From contig JAFHCF010000222.1 in NCBI GenBank assembly GCA_048497495.1, forward strand, positions 1-6,636: 6,636 bases of DNA. Direction: 5' to 3'. Origin of the DNA: JAFHCF01 sp048497495 (GTDB taxonomy: Bacteria > Pseudomonadota > Alphaproteobacteria > Rhizobiales > Ancalomicrobiaceae). Both the position numbers and the translations under genes were made by a program. Positions 1 to 5,520 of the stretch are shown piece after piece. The first letter of the stretch is position 1. Each line of letters begins with the position of its first letter. Under the pieces are notes generated by a model. It saw only the letters and a program-made list of their open reading frames with translations. It was not told the DNA's origin and searched no databases.

Positions 1-39
1 ATCGGCAAGAACAAGCTGGTCGACAAGGCGAAGAACTGA
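1..39 (+). CDS. Possible 3' end of an unidentified plus-strand gene (partial)
   Basis: Read in frame from base 1, this gives IGKNKLVDKAKN followed by TGA. The peptide is lysine-rich and highly charged, as at the tail of a small soluble or nucleic-acid-binding protein. It is too short to assign to a family, and I do not recognise it. The coding reading is supported by two near-identical copies of the same 39 bp downstream that keep both the peptide sense and the TGA. It is weakened by the fact that this copy could itself be just another repeat unit. The start codon, if there is one, lies off the left edge. Confidence 0.35.
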   Translation: MGKNKLVDKAKN

Positions 40-61
40 GCCGACCCACGGTTCTACGTCT

Positions 62-82
62 GCTCGGACCTTCGGCCCGAGC
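62..82 (+). other. Imperfect hairpin in linker of repeat 1
   Basis: GCTCGG (62-67) pairs with CCGAGC (77-82). Inside it, after one A/C mismatch, CC pairs with GG around a TTC loop. The corresponding structure in the second linker is perfect. No T-tract follows (the next bases are GGGGG), so it is not a standard intrinsic terminator. Confidence 0.5.
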
Positions 83-149
83 GGGGGATCGGCAAGAACG
101 AGCTCGTCGACAAGGCGAAGAACTGAGCCGATCCACGGATCCGCATCTA

Positions 150-168
150 CTCGGGCCGGCGGCCCGAG
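150..168 (+). other. Perfect 8-bp hairpin in linker of repeat 2
   Basis: CTCGGGCC (150-157) and GGCCCGAG (161-168) form a perfect 8-bp stem around a GGC loop, followed by CGGGG. It sits at the same place in the repeat as the imperfect hairpin at 62-82, where one substitution in the left arm breaks a pair. The absence of a T-run argues against a factor-independent terminator. It could serve as a 3'-end stabiliser or a processing site. Confidence 0.6.
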
Positions 169-240
169 CGGGGATCGGCAAGAACGAGCTGGTCGACGAG
201 GCGAAGAACTGATCGGTCCCGATCCCTCGGGTCGATGCGG

Positions 241-268
241 AAAGGCCGGGCGGAAGCCCGGCCTTTTT
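241..268 (+). terminator. Strong intrinsic terminator, probably shared by converging units
   Basis: AAAGGCCGGGC (241-251), loop GGAA (252-255) and GCCCGGCCTTT (256-266) form a perfect 11-bp GC-rich stem with a tetraloop. The T-run reaches 268. On the plus strand this is a textbook terminator for whatever gene ends in the repeat region. Read on the minus strand it lies about 28 bp past the GNAT stop, and its 3' arm ends in CCTTT, so it may also end the leftward MarR/GNAT transcript, less strongly because the U-tract is short. Confidence 0.9.
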
Positions 269-295
269 CGCGTTCCGGAGGTCCCGAACCTCGCC

Positions 296-970
296 TCAGG
301 CCGGCGCGAGGCGGACGAAGGTCACCTCGGTGCGGATCACGAAACCGAGTCGAGCATAGAGGGCCATGGCGGCGTGATTGTCGGCGAAGGCGTGGAGGAA
401 GGGCTCCTCGCCGCGCGCCCGGATACCGGCGATCACCCGGGCGCAGAGCGCCGCCGAGAGACCTCGGCCGCGAAAATCGGGGTGGGTGCAGACCCCGCTC
501 ACCTCGGTGAAGCCGGGGAAGCGCATGCGTTCGCCCGCCATGGCGACGAGCCGGCCGTCGACGCGGACCCCGAAGAACCGCCCGAGCGTGTGGGTGCGCG
601 CGGCGAAGGGGCCGGGGGCGGTGAACCGCGCGAGATCCAGCATGTCGGCGGCATCGGCGTCGCCGAGAAGCAGGTCGTCCGACGGGTCGGGCAGGCGCTC
701 GGGCGCGGTCAGGATCATCTGCACCGCCGGGGCGCGGCGATCCTCGCGACAGCCGGGCGGTAGCGGTGGGTTTCCGACCTGGAGGAGGCCGAGCGGACCG
801 GACGCTGCTACCAGCAGGGCGAGATCGGCGAGGCTCGCGGGGGTGTCGTCGACGGCGGCGGCGAGCGGACCGATGTCGGGCGGATAGGCCCGGGCGCGGT
901 CGCCACCGATCGAGCCGGGACGTTGACGCGTCGAAAGCGCCTGCCAGATCGGTCGGTCGAGCGGGTTCAT
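296..970 (-). CDS. GNAT-family N-acetyltransferase (FR47-like)
   Basis: A 224-residue protein that probably transfers an acetyl group from acetyl-CoA to an amine; the substrate is unknown. The catalytic half is C-terminal. It has a strand ending in VSGVCTHPDF, then the acetyl-CoA pyrophosphate-binding loop RGRGLS (about residues 167-172, the R/Q-x-x-G-x-G/A signature), then N198 and ALYARLGF (about 203-210), the usual GNAT motif B region. The first 110 or so residues are an N-terminal extension with no motif I can name, as in FR47-like members. The start at 970 is chosen because a GAGGAGG ribosome site lies about 10 bases upstream and the ATG shares ATGA with the stop of the MarR gene; longer readings into the MarR gene make low-complexity Arg/Gly/Pro sequence. 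There is no signal peptide, so it is cytoplasmic. It is probably co-expressed with, and controlled by, the MarR regulator. Confidence 0.88.
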   Translation of the reverse strand: MNPLDRPIWQALSTRQRPGSIGGDRARAYPPDIGPLAAAVDDTPASLADLALLVAASGPLGLLQVGNPPLPPGCREDRRAPAVQMILTAPERLPDPSDDLLLGDADAADMLDLARFTAPGPFAARTHTLGRFFGVRVDGRLVAMAGERMRFPGFTEVSGVCTHPDFRGRGLSAALCARVIAGIRARGEEPFLHAFADNHAAMALYARLGFVIRTEVTFVRLAPA

Positions 971-1485
971 CGCCACGCCTCCTCGGGCCGGCGCGCGACC
1001 GCCCGGCGGTCGAGCGGCTCGGTGACCAGGGCATCCTCGAGGGCGTCGAGTCGCTCGAGGAACGAACCGTCGAGACCCTCGCAGAGGTCTCGCGCCGTCG
1101 CCTCGACCGCCGGCCACAGCAGGCGTTCGGCCTCGGCCACGAGATCGCGGCCGGCCGGCGTCAGGCGCACGGTCTTCACCCGCTGGTCGCCGGTCTCGGC
1201 ATCGGCGTCGACGAGGCCGGCGGCGCGCAACTGCAACACCGAGCGGGTGATCGCCGGCTGACGCACGCCGATGCGCTTCGCCAGGGTGCCGATCGACGCC
1301 GGCCCTCCTCTCGCCAGCACGGCGAGGAGCGGATAGTGGGCGGCGGGGATGGCGAGACCGAGGCGCGCGGACAGGCGCGTCACGTCTGCCTGGAGCCGTT
1401 CGCCGATACGTTTCAAGCGGGTGCCGAGAGTCAGGTAGCCGAAATCACGGACGAGATCGTCCGCCGTGTCGTCGCTCGCATGCAT
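967..1485 (-). CDS. MarR-family transcriptional regulator
   Basis: A 172-residue winged helix-turn-helix protein. Helices at about residues 10-60 form the dimer-side part. The HTH is at about 64-90 (IGTLAKRIGVRQPAITRSV), followed by the wing with the MarR-typical D-x-R pattern in TGDQRVKTVRLTPAG (about 98-112) and a C-terminal dimerisation helix. The only cysteine is late (near residue 141), so it is not an OhrR-type sensor with an N-terminal peroxidatic cysteine; sensing of a small ligand is more likely. The start at 1485 has GAGG about 10 bases upstream. An in-frame ATG at 1539 would add 18 residues translated from the palindrome itself and would sit upstream of the predicted transcription start, so I reject it. 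The stop overlaps the GNAT start by 4 bp. Autorepression through the palindrome just upstream is inferred from position; the family commonly works this way. Confidence 0.9.
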   Translation of the reverse strand: MHASDDTADDLVRDFGYLTLGTRLKRIGERLQADVTRLSARLGLAIPAAHYPLLAVLARGGPASIGTLAKRIGVRQPAITRSVLQLRAAGLVDADAETGDQRVKTVRLTPAGRDLVAEAERLLWPAVEATARDLCEGLDGSFLERLDALEDALVTEPLDRRAVARRPEEAWR

Positions 1486-1507
1486 CCTCGTCGGGCCTCG
1501 GATGATG

Positions 1508-1535
1508 ATATTTCGTGTTATATAACACGTTATAT
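1508..1535. promoter_or_regulatory. Probable MarR operator (16-bp perfect palindrome)
   Basis: CGTGTTATATAACACG at 1514-1529 is its own reverse complement. After two mismatched pairs the symmetry resumes with ATAT at 1508-1511 and ATAT at 1532-1535, giving a 28-bp near-palindrome. It is a sharply AT-rich island in a GC-rich region, centred about 36 bp before the MarR start. MarR dimers bind dyads of this size and usually control their own gene. Binding is inferred, not shown. Confidence 0.75.
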
Positions 1536-1548
1536 TCATGTCGTCCAA
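1519..1548 (-). promoter_or_regulatory. Predicted promoter of the MarR/GNAT unit
   Basis: On the minus strand TTGGAC (1548-1543) and TATATA (1524-1519) are separated by 18 bp and resemble -35 and -10 elements. The -10 falls at the centre of the palindrome, so a bound repressor would block RNA polymerase. Transcription would begin near 1512, leaving a leader of about 27 bases before the ATG at 1485. The -35 match is only moderate. Confidence 0.5.
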
Positions 1549-1568
1549 CGACCCGGCGGCGGAGTCGT

Positions 1569-1610
1569 CCAGCGAGGCTGGAGGCCGGGAAGGCGCGAGG
1601 CCCCTCGCGC
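1569..1610. other. Two small hairpins between the glycosyltransferase and MarR genes
   Basis: GCGCGAG/CTCGCGC (1593-1599 with 1604-1610, loop GCCC) and CCAGC/GCTGG (1569-1573 with 1577-1581, loop GAG) lie 13-55 bp past the glycosyltransferase stop on the minus strand. Neither is followed by a U-tract. They may stabilise the transcript end or help factor-dependent termination before the MarR promoter. They are weak evidence for a true terminator. Confidence 0.35.
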
Positions 1611-1622
1611 GCGCCCCGCCGT

Positions 1623-2663
1623 TCAGCCGCTCTGTTCGGCCTGCATCGCCCGGCGGCGGACCTGGGCCTCCTCGATGTTGGTGCGGAACTGCCGCGTCGA
1701 GGTCGCCCAATCGAATTGGTGGGCGACCGCGATGGCGTCCTCGGGGCGGATCGCCAGGGCGGCGAGGCAGGCCTCGCGCAGGTCGTTCGACAGGACGCCG
1801 CCCGTCGTGCCGCCGACGATGTCGATCGGACCCATGACGGGGAAGGCGGCGACCGGCAGTCCCGAGGCCAGCGCCTCGACGATGACGTTGCCGAAGGTGT
1901 CGGTGAGCGAGGGGAAGACGAAGACGTCGGCGTCGGCGTAGTGGGCGGCGAGGTCCTCGCCGGTCTTGGAGCCGAGGAAATGCACGCTCGGGTATTTGCG
2001 CTTCAGCGCCTCCAACTGCGGGCCCTCGCCGATCACCACCTTGGAGCCGGGCAGGTCGAGGTCGAGGAAGACCTCGAGGTTCTTCTCCACCGCGACGCGG
2101 CCGACATTGAGGAAGATCGGCCGGGGCAGGTCGTAGACCGGTGTCTCGCGCGGGTGGTAGAGCACGGTGTCGACGCCGCGCGACCAACGCATCAGATGAG
2201 TGAAGCCGCGCGCCGCGAGGTCGTTCTCGAGCGAGTCGGTCGCCACCATGCAGCCCAGCCCGGTGTTGTGGAAGCGGCGCAGCGCCGCGTAGGTCCAGGA
2301 CTGCGGGATCGGCAGGCGGGCGGAGAGATATTCGGGGAAGCGGGTGTGATAGCTCGTGGTGTAGCCCGGTCGACGGATGTCGAGGGCGGCACGGCGGGCC
2401 ATCATCCCGAGCGGACCCTCGGTGGCGATGTGGATGTAGTCGGGCCGCGCCCGCTCGATCCGCCGGCGGATATCCCAGCCGTGGGTGAGCGACAGGCGGA
2501 TCTCCGGATAGGTCGGCATCGGCAGGGTGCGGAAGGCGAGGGGGGTGAGGAACTCGACCACGAGGTCGATCTTTTCCAATTCCTCGGCGAGACGTTCCAG
2601 GGAGCGCACCACGCCATTGATCTGCGGGCGCCACGCGTCGGTGACGATCAACAACCTCTTCAT
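1623..2663 (-). CDS. GT4-family glycosyltransferase (GT-B fold)
   Basis: A 346-residue retaining-type glycosyltransferase that probably moves a sugar from a nucleotide-sugar donor to an envelope lipid or glycan; donor and acceptor cannot be read from sequence. The N-terminal Rossmann domain opens with a beta-strand and the loop WRPQINGVV (about 11-19), typical of GT4 enzymes. YHTRFPEYL follows at about 105-113. In the donor domain, NVGRVAVEKN (about 186-195) carries the conserved Arg189 and Lys194. SLTDTFGNVIVEALASGLP (about 252-270) is the E-x7-E motif with Asp255 in place of the first Glu and Glu263 as the second, a common variant. There is no signal peptide or membrane helix, so it is cytosolic or membrane-peripheral. 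The start at 2663 shares ATGA with the phosphoesterase stop and has GAGG about 12 bases upstream. The resemblance is to alpha-mannosyl/glucosyltransferases acting on diacylglycerol or phosphoinositol lipids, but this is only family-level. Confidence 0.88.
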   Translation of the reverse strand: MKRLLIVTDAWRPQINGVVRSLERLAEELEKIDLVVEFLTPLAFRTLPMPTYPEIRLSLTHGWDIRRRIERARPDYIHIATEGPLGMMARRAALDIRRPGYTTSYHTRFPEYLSARLPIPQSWTYAALRRFHNTGLGCMVATDSLENDLAARGFTHLMRWSRGVDTVLYHPRETPVYDLPRPIFLNVGRVAVEKNLEVFLDLDLPGSKVVIGEGPQLEALKRKYPSVHFLGSKTGEDLAAHYADADVFVFPSLTDTFGNVIVEALASGLPVAAFPVMGPIDIVGGTTGGVLSNDLREACLAALAIRPEDAIAVAHQFDWATSTRQFRTNIEEAQVRRRAMQAEQSG

Positions 2664-3463
2664 GCGGCGACGAGGGCCTCGTTCTTCTCGGCGGGCATCG
2701 GCTCTTCCTCGGCCGGTTGCTGCCAGACGATCACCTCGAAGGTGCCGTCGTGATGCTCGACCACGGCCGAGCAACTCTCCACCCAGTCGCCGGTGTTCAT
2801 ATAGGTGACGTCGCCGATCTGGCGGATCGCCGCATGGTGGATGTGACCGCAGAGGACGCCGTCGGCGCCGAGGCGGACGGCTTCGGCGGCAAGCGTCTCC
2901 TCGAAGTCGCCGATGAAGCTGACGGCGTTCTTGACCTTGAGCTTGGCCCAGGCCGACAGCGACCAATAGGGAAAGCCGAGGGTGCGGCGAACCGAGTTGA
3001 GGACGGTGTTGACGCCGAGGGCGAAGGTATAGGCCCAGTCGCCGAGATGGGCGATCCACTTGGCGTTGCGCACCACCACGTCGAAACGGTCGCCGTGGAG
3101 GATCAACAGACGGCGGCCGTCGATGGTCTCGTGGATGCATTCCTCCAGGACCTCGACGACGCCGAAATGGGTGCCGGTGTAGTCGCGCAGGAATTCGTCG
3201 TGGTTGCCCGGCACGTAGATGACGCGGGCGCCCTTGCGACCCTTGCGCAAGAGTTTCTGCACCACGTCGTTGTGGGCCTGCGGCCAATGCCACGAACGAC
3301 GCAGCCGCCAACCGTCGACGATGTCGCCGACGAGATAGATGGTCTCGGCGTCATGGTACTTCAGAAAGTCTATGAGCAGATCCGCTTGGCAGCCGCGTGT
3401 GCCGAGATGGATGTCCGACAGGAACATCGCGTGGAAATGCTTCAGTTCCGCTCGTGGCGCCAT
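2660..3463 (-). CDS. LpxH-like calcineurin-type metallophosphoesterase
   Basis: A 267-residue protein with the full set of dinuclear-metal motifs of the family: DIH (Asp17, His19), GDIVDGW (46-52), GNHDE (86-90), HGDRFD (123-128) and GHIHH (206-210). In this family these residues hold two metal ions (often Mn) that hydrolyse a phosphoester or pyrophosphate. It most resembles the group annotated as UDP-2,3-diacylglucosamine diphosphatase, which releases lipid X in lipid A synthesis. However, many alphaproteobacteria use LpxI for that step, and this gene is not beside lpx genes, so I give no symbol. No signal peptide or clear membrane helix is present; a hydrophobic/aromatic stretch (about 136-172) could contact membrane lipid. 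The last 15 or so residues are Glu/Ala-rich. The coupled glycosyltransferase downstream suggests a joint role in a glycolipid pathway. Confidence 0.88.
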   Translation of the reverse strand: MAPRAELKHFHAMFLSDIHLGTRGCQADLLIDFLKYHDAETIYLVGDIVDGWRLRRSWHWPQAHNDVVQKLLRKGRKGARVIYVPGNHDEFLRDYTGTHFGVVEVLEECIHETIDGRRLLILHGDRFDVVVRNAKWIAHLGDWAYTFALGVNTVLNSVRRTLGFPYWSLSAWAKLKVKNAVSFIGDFEETLAAEAVRLGADGVLCGHIHHAAIRQIGDVTYMNTGDWVESCSAVVEHHDGTFEVIVWQQPAEEEPMPAEKNEALVAA

Positions 3464-3477
3464 CAGAATCGTCCCGA

Positions 3478-3497
3478 TCGTCGAACCTATTCGACGA
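3478..3497. promoter_or_regulatory. 20-bp perfect dyad before the phosphoesterase gene
   Basis: TCGTCGAA (3478-3485) and TTCGACGA (3490-3497) are exact inverted repeats around CCTA. The dyad lies 15-34 bp upstream of the phosphoesterase ATG, where a regulator site or a leader hairpin would act. There is no T-tract, so it is unlikely to terminate the TRAP gene transcript. I do not recognise the regulator. I saw no convincing -35/-10 pair in the 88-bp gap at 3464-3551. Confidence 0.45.
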
Positions 3498-3551
3498 CGA
3501 GGAACACGACTTCGATCACGGTTTCATGACGGCTGGCACAAAACTGGTATT

Positions 3552-4634
3552 TCAACCGATCCGGGCCGGGAGGAAATGGGCGAGGTTGGCGGCCGACCAG
3601 GCGCCGGTTCGCGCCCGCGCCTGGCGATAGGAGGCGATGACGCGGCCCGAGAGCGGATCGCTCGCGGCGATCTCGGCGAGGATCTCCTCGGCGACGGCGC
3701 GGGCGCGGGCGAGGACGTCGGCCGGCATCTGGCGCAATTCGACGCCGTGGGCGGCGGTCAGCGTCTCCAGCGCCACGGCGTTGGTCCATTCCGCCTGACC
3801 CAGCGCGGTGGCGTGCTCGTCGCGGCAGGCGGCGGCGACGATCGCCTGGAGATCGGGGGGGAGGGCGGCGAGCGCCTTGGTCGAGATCAGGGCCTCGCCG
3901 GTGCCGTTGGGCTTGTCGAAGCCCGGTCCGTAATAGAGCTTCGTCACCCGGTGGAGGCCGACCGCGAGGTCGGAGGCGGGGGCGAGAAGTTCGGCGGCGT
4001 CGACCACGCCGGCCTGGAAGGCGGGGAAGACCTCGCCCGGCGCCAGCGCCACCGGGGTCGCCCCCATCCGCCGCCAGATCTCGCCGCCGAGGCCGACGAT
4101 GCGGATCTTCAGGCCCCTGACGTCGTCGAGGTGCTCGATCGGCCGCCGGAACCAACCGGCCATCGAGATGCCGGTGTTGCCGGCCATGAAGGGCTTCACC
4201 CCGAAGGGCGCGTAGAGTTCGTCCCACAGGGCCTGTCCGCCGCCGTGATCGACCCAGGAGAGATGCTCGATCGGGGTCAGGCCGAACGGGGCGGAGGTGA
4301 AGAGTGGCGCGGCGGGCATCTTGCCGGCCCAATAGAGCGCGGCGGTATGGGCCATCTCGGCGGTGCCGCCGCCGACGGCGTCGAAACATTCGAGCGCCGG
4401 CACCAGTTCGCCGGCGGCGAAGAGCCGGACCGTCAGCCGTCCGTCGCTGAGCCGCCCGATCGACTGCGCCAGCCGTTCCGCCGAGACGCCGGGGCCGGGC
4501 AGGTTCTTCGGCCAGGAGGTGACCATCTTCCACTCGATGCGGCCGGCGGCGAGCGCCGGGGTGGCGAGCGGCAGGGCGGCGAGCGAGGCGAGACCGGCCT
4601 TCAGGGCGGCGCGGCGGGAAGTCGGGGCGGTCAT
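3552..4634 (-). CDS. TRAP-type solute-binding protein (DctP/TakP-like), Tat-exported
   Basis: A 360-residue periplasmic binding protein that would capture a small organic acid and deliver it to a DctQ/DctM membrane pair. The N-terminus SRRAALKAG (6-14) is a twin-arginine signal, followed by an Ala/Leu stretch and an ALA cleavage site near residues 27-29. The mature part begins EWKMVTSWP and contains LYWAGKMPAAPLF (about 100-112). KIRIVGLGGEIWRRMGATP (176-194) carries the conserved Arg178, which in this family contacts the ligand carboxylate, followed by GEVFPAFQAGVVDAAE (200-215). This pattern is that of the TakP-like branch, some of whose members bind 2-oxo acids, but the ligand here is not determined. 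No membrane subunit genes occur within the window on either side, which is unusual. It stands 82 bp downstream of thiD and 88 bp upstream of the phosphoesterase start, so co-transcription with either is possible but unproven. Confidence 0.9.
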   Translation of the reverse strand: MTAPTSRRAALKAGLASLAALPLATPALAAGRIEWKMVTSWPKNLPGPGVSAERLAQSIGRLSDGRLTVRLFAAGELVPALECFDAVGGGTAEMAHTAALYWAGKMPAAPLFTSAPFGLTPIEHLSWVDHGGGQALWDELYAPFGVKPFMAGNTGISMAGWFRRPIEHLDDVRGLKIRIVGLGGEIWRRMGATPVALAPGEVFPAFQAGVVDAAELLAPASDLAVGLHRVTKLYYGPGFDKPNGTGEALISTKALAALPPDLQAIVAAACRDEHATALGQAEWTNAVALETLTAAHGVELRQMPADVLARARAVAEEILAEIAASDPLSGRVIASYRQARARTGAWSAANLAHFLPARIG

Positions 4635-4675
4635 GGGCTCTTTCAGGGTTTCGGCGCGGCCGAGGCCGGGCGGCG

Positions 4676-4717
4676 AAATCTCGCGGTTCGCGGCATGGCG
4701 GGCACGCCGCGCGATTT
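4676..4717 (-). terminator. Possible imperfect hairpin terminator after thiD
   Basis: On the minus strand AAATCGCG, touching the thiD stop, can pair with CGCG-A-GATTT (4676-4685, one bulged base). A second stem GCGGC/GCCGC (4690-4694 with 4706-4710) nests inside. Only three Ts close the structure and the loop is irregular, so it may attenuate rather than end transcription into the TRAP gene. Confidence 0.3.
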
Positions 4718-5520
4718 CACTTCGGCCACCACGCGTGGAAGTGGTCGACCGGCCCGTGGCCGTGGCCGATCTCGAGGCGGTCGGCGGAGCGGATGGCGGC
4801 GGTGAGATAGGCCTTGGCGGCGTGGACCGCCTCGACGAGGTCGAGGCCCCGGGCGAGGCCGGCGGCGATCGCCGAGGAGAGGGTGCAGCCGGTGCCGTGG
4901 GTGTTGCGGGTGGGGTGGCGCGGCACCGTCAGCCACGACGGGCCGGCCTCGGTGATCAGCACGTCCGCCGCCTCGGCTCCCGTCCCGTGGCCGCCCTTGA
5001 CCAGCACCGCCTGGGCGCCCATCCGCATCAAGGCCTCGCCCTGGGCGATCATCGCCTCGCGGGTCTCGGCCAGCGGGCGGTCGGTGAGGCGGGCGGCCTC
5101 GTGGAGGTTGGGGGTGAGGATCGAGGCGCGCGGCAGCAGCATGGCGCGCAGGGTCTCCACCGCTTCCGGCGCCAAGAGGAGATCGCCCGAGGTCGCCACC
5201 ATCACCGGATCGAGCACGACATGCGCCGCCCGCCAGCGATCGAGGCCCTCGCGCACGGCGCGGATCACCGAAGGTCGCGACAGCATGCCGATCTTCACCG
5301 CGTCGACGGCGATGTCGGAGAAGACCGCGTCGATCTGCGCCGTGACGAAGTCGGCCGGCACGTCGTGGACGGCGGTGACGCCCCGGGTGTTCTGGGCGGT
5401 CAGCGCGGTGATCACGCTGGCGCCGTAGACGCCGAGGGCGGAGAAGGTCTTGAGGTCCGCCTGGATGCCGGCGCCGCCGCCCGAATCCGACCCGGCGATG
5501 GTGAGCGCGATCGCCGTCAT
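4717..5520 (-). CDS. thiD: Hydroxymethylpyrimidine/phosphomethylpyrimidine kinase
   Basis: A 267-residue cytosolic kinase of the ribokinase fold. ThiD phosphorylates 4-amino-5-hydroxymethyl-2-methylpyrimidine twice, giving the pyrophosphate that ThiE uses. Signatures seen are AGSDSGGGAGIQADLKTF (about 9-26), LDPVMVATSGD in the middle, LTPNLHEA, LVKGGHGTG, and the anion-hole/catalytic motif THGTGC with Cys212. The length matches the family (about 265 residues). The ATG at 5520 shares ATGA with the thiE stop, and the protein begins right at the first beta-strand, so the start is firm. There is no fused TenA or ThiE domain. It is the last gene of the thi unit, followed by an 82-bp gap. Regulation probably comes from the promoter upstream of thiM, outside the window. 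Confidence 0.97.
   Translation of the reverse strand: MTAIALTIAGSDSGGGAGIQADLKTFSALGVYGASVITALTAQNTRGVTAVHDVPADFVTAQIDAVFSDIAVDAVKIGMLSRPSVIRAVREGLDRWRAAHVVLDPVMVATSGDLLLAPEAVETLRAMLLPRASILTPNLHEAARLTDRPLAETREAMIAQGEALMRMGAQAVLVKGGHGTGAEAADVLITEAGPSWLTVPRHPTRNTHGTGCTLSSAIAAGLARGLDLVEAVHAAKAYLTAAIRSADRLEIGHGHGPVDHFHAWWPK

Larger units (their letters stand above)
1..212 (+). repeat. Three tandem 86-87 bp repeats of a gene 3' end plus hairpin linker
   Basis: A 39-bp segment ending in GCGAAGAACTGA begins at 1, 88 and 174, so the period is 87 then 86 bp. Any two 39-bp copies differ at only two positions (about 95% identical), and all three end in TGA. The two complete linkers (40-87 and 127-173) differ at nine positions plus one indel (about 81% identical). 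After the third TGA at 210-212 the similarity stops. Copies 1 and 2 share a reading frame with only the TGA of copy 1 between them. No ATG or GTG starts an independent small gene in the second or third unit. The pattern fits tandem duplication of a gene's 3' end, with further units possibly to the left of the window. Confidence 0.85.

Noticed and set aside
1..212. CRISPR array reading of the tandem repeats
   Set aside because: The repeated segment ends in a conserved stop codon. The linkers are similar to each other rather than unique, and the period (86-87 bp) and lack of nearby cas genes do not fit.
235..510. A small plus-strand open frame running through the terminator into the GNAT gene
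   Set aside because: It starts inside the terminator region, is antisense to the GNAT gene and is mostly Arg/Pro/Gly.
1486..1539. Upstream ATG at 1539 as the MarR start
   Set aside because: It would make the palindrome coding and would lie upstream of the predicted transcription start. The family alignment and the Shine-Dalgarno spacing favour 1485.
1515..2753. A long plus-strand open frame of about 410 codons opposite the glycosyltransferase
   Set aside because: It is antisense to a gene with clear GT4 motifs. Its product is rich in Arg, Gly, Glu and Val with no domain, as expected from the GC-rich reverse strand.
2664..3311. An N-terminal extension of the glycosyltransferase frame up to 3311
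   Set aside because: The extension lies wholly within the phosphoesterase gene in another frame and reads as Arg/Pro-rich noise. The real N-terminus MKRLLIVTDAWRPQ is at 2663.
2660..3463. Naming the phosphoesterase lpxH
   Set aside because: The motifs fit the LpxH-like family, but the context is not lipid A synthesis, and LpxI is the usual alphaproteobacterial enzyme for that step.
3339..4805. A long plus-strand open frame of about 490 codons opposite the TRAP and phosphoesterase genes
   Set aside because: It crosses three well-supported minus-strand genes and intergenic gaps, and gives low-complexity Gly/Arg/Glu sequence. It is an artefact of high GC.
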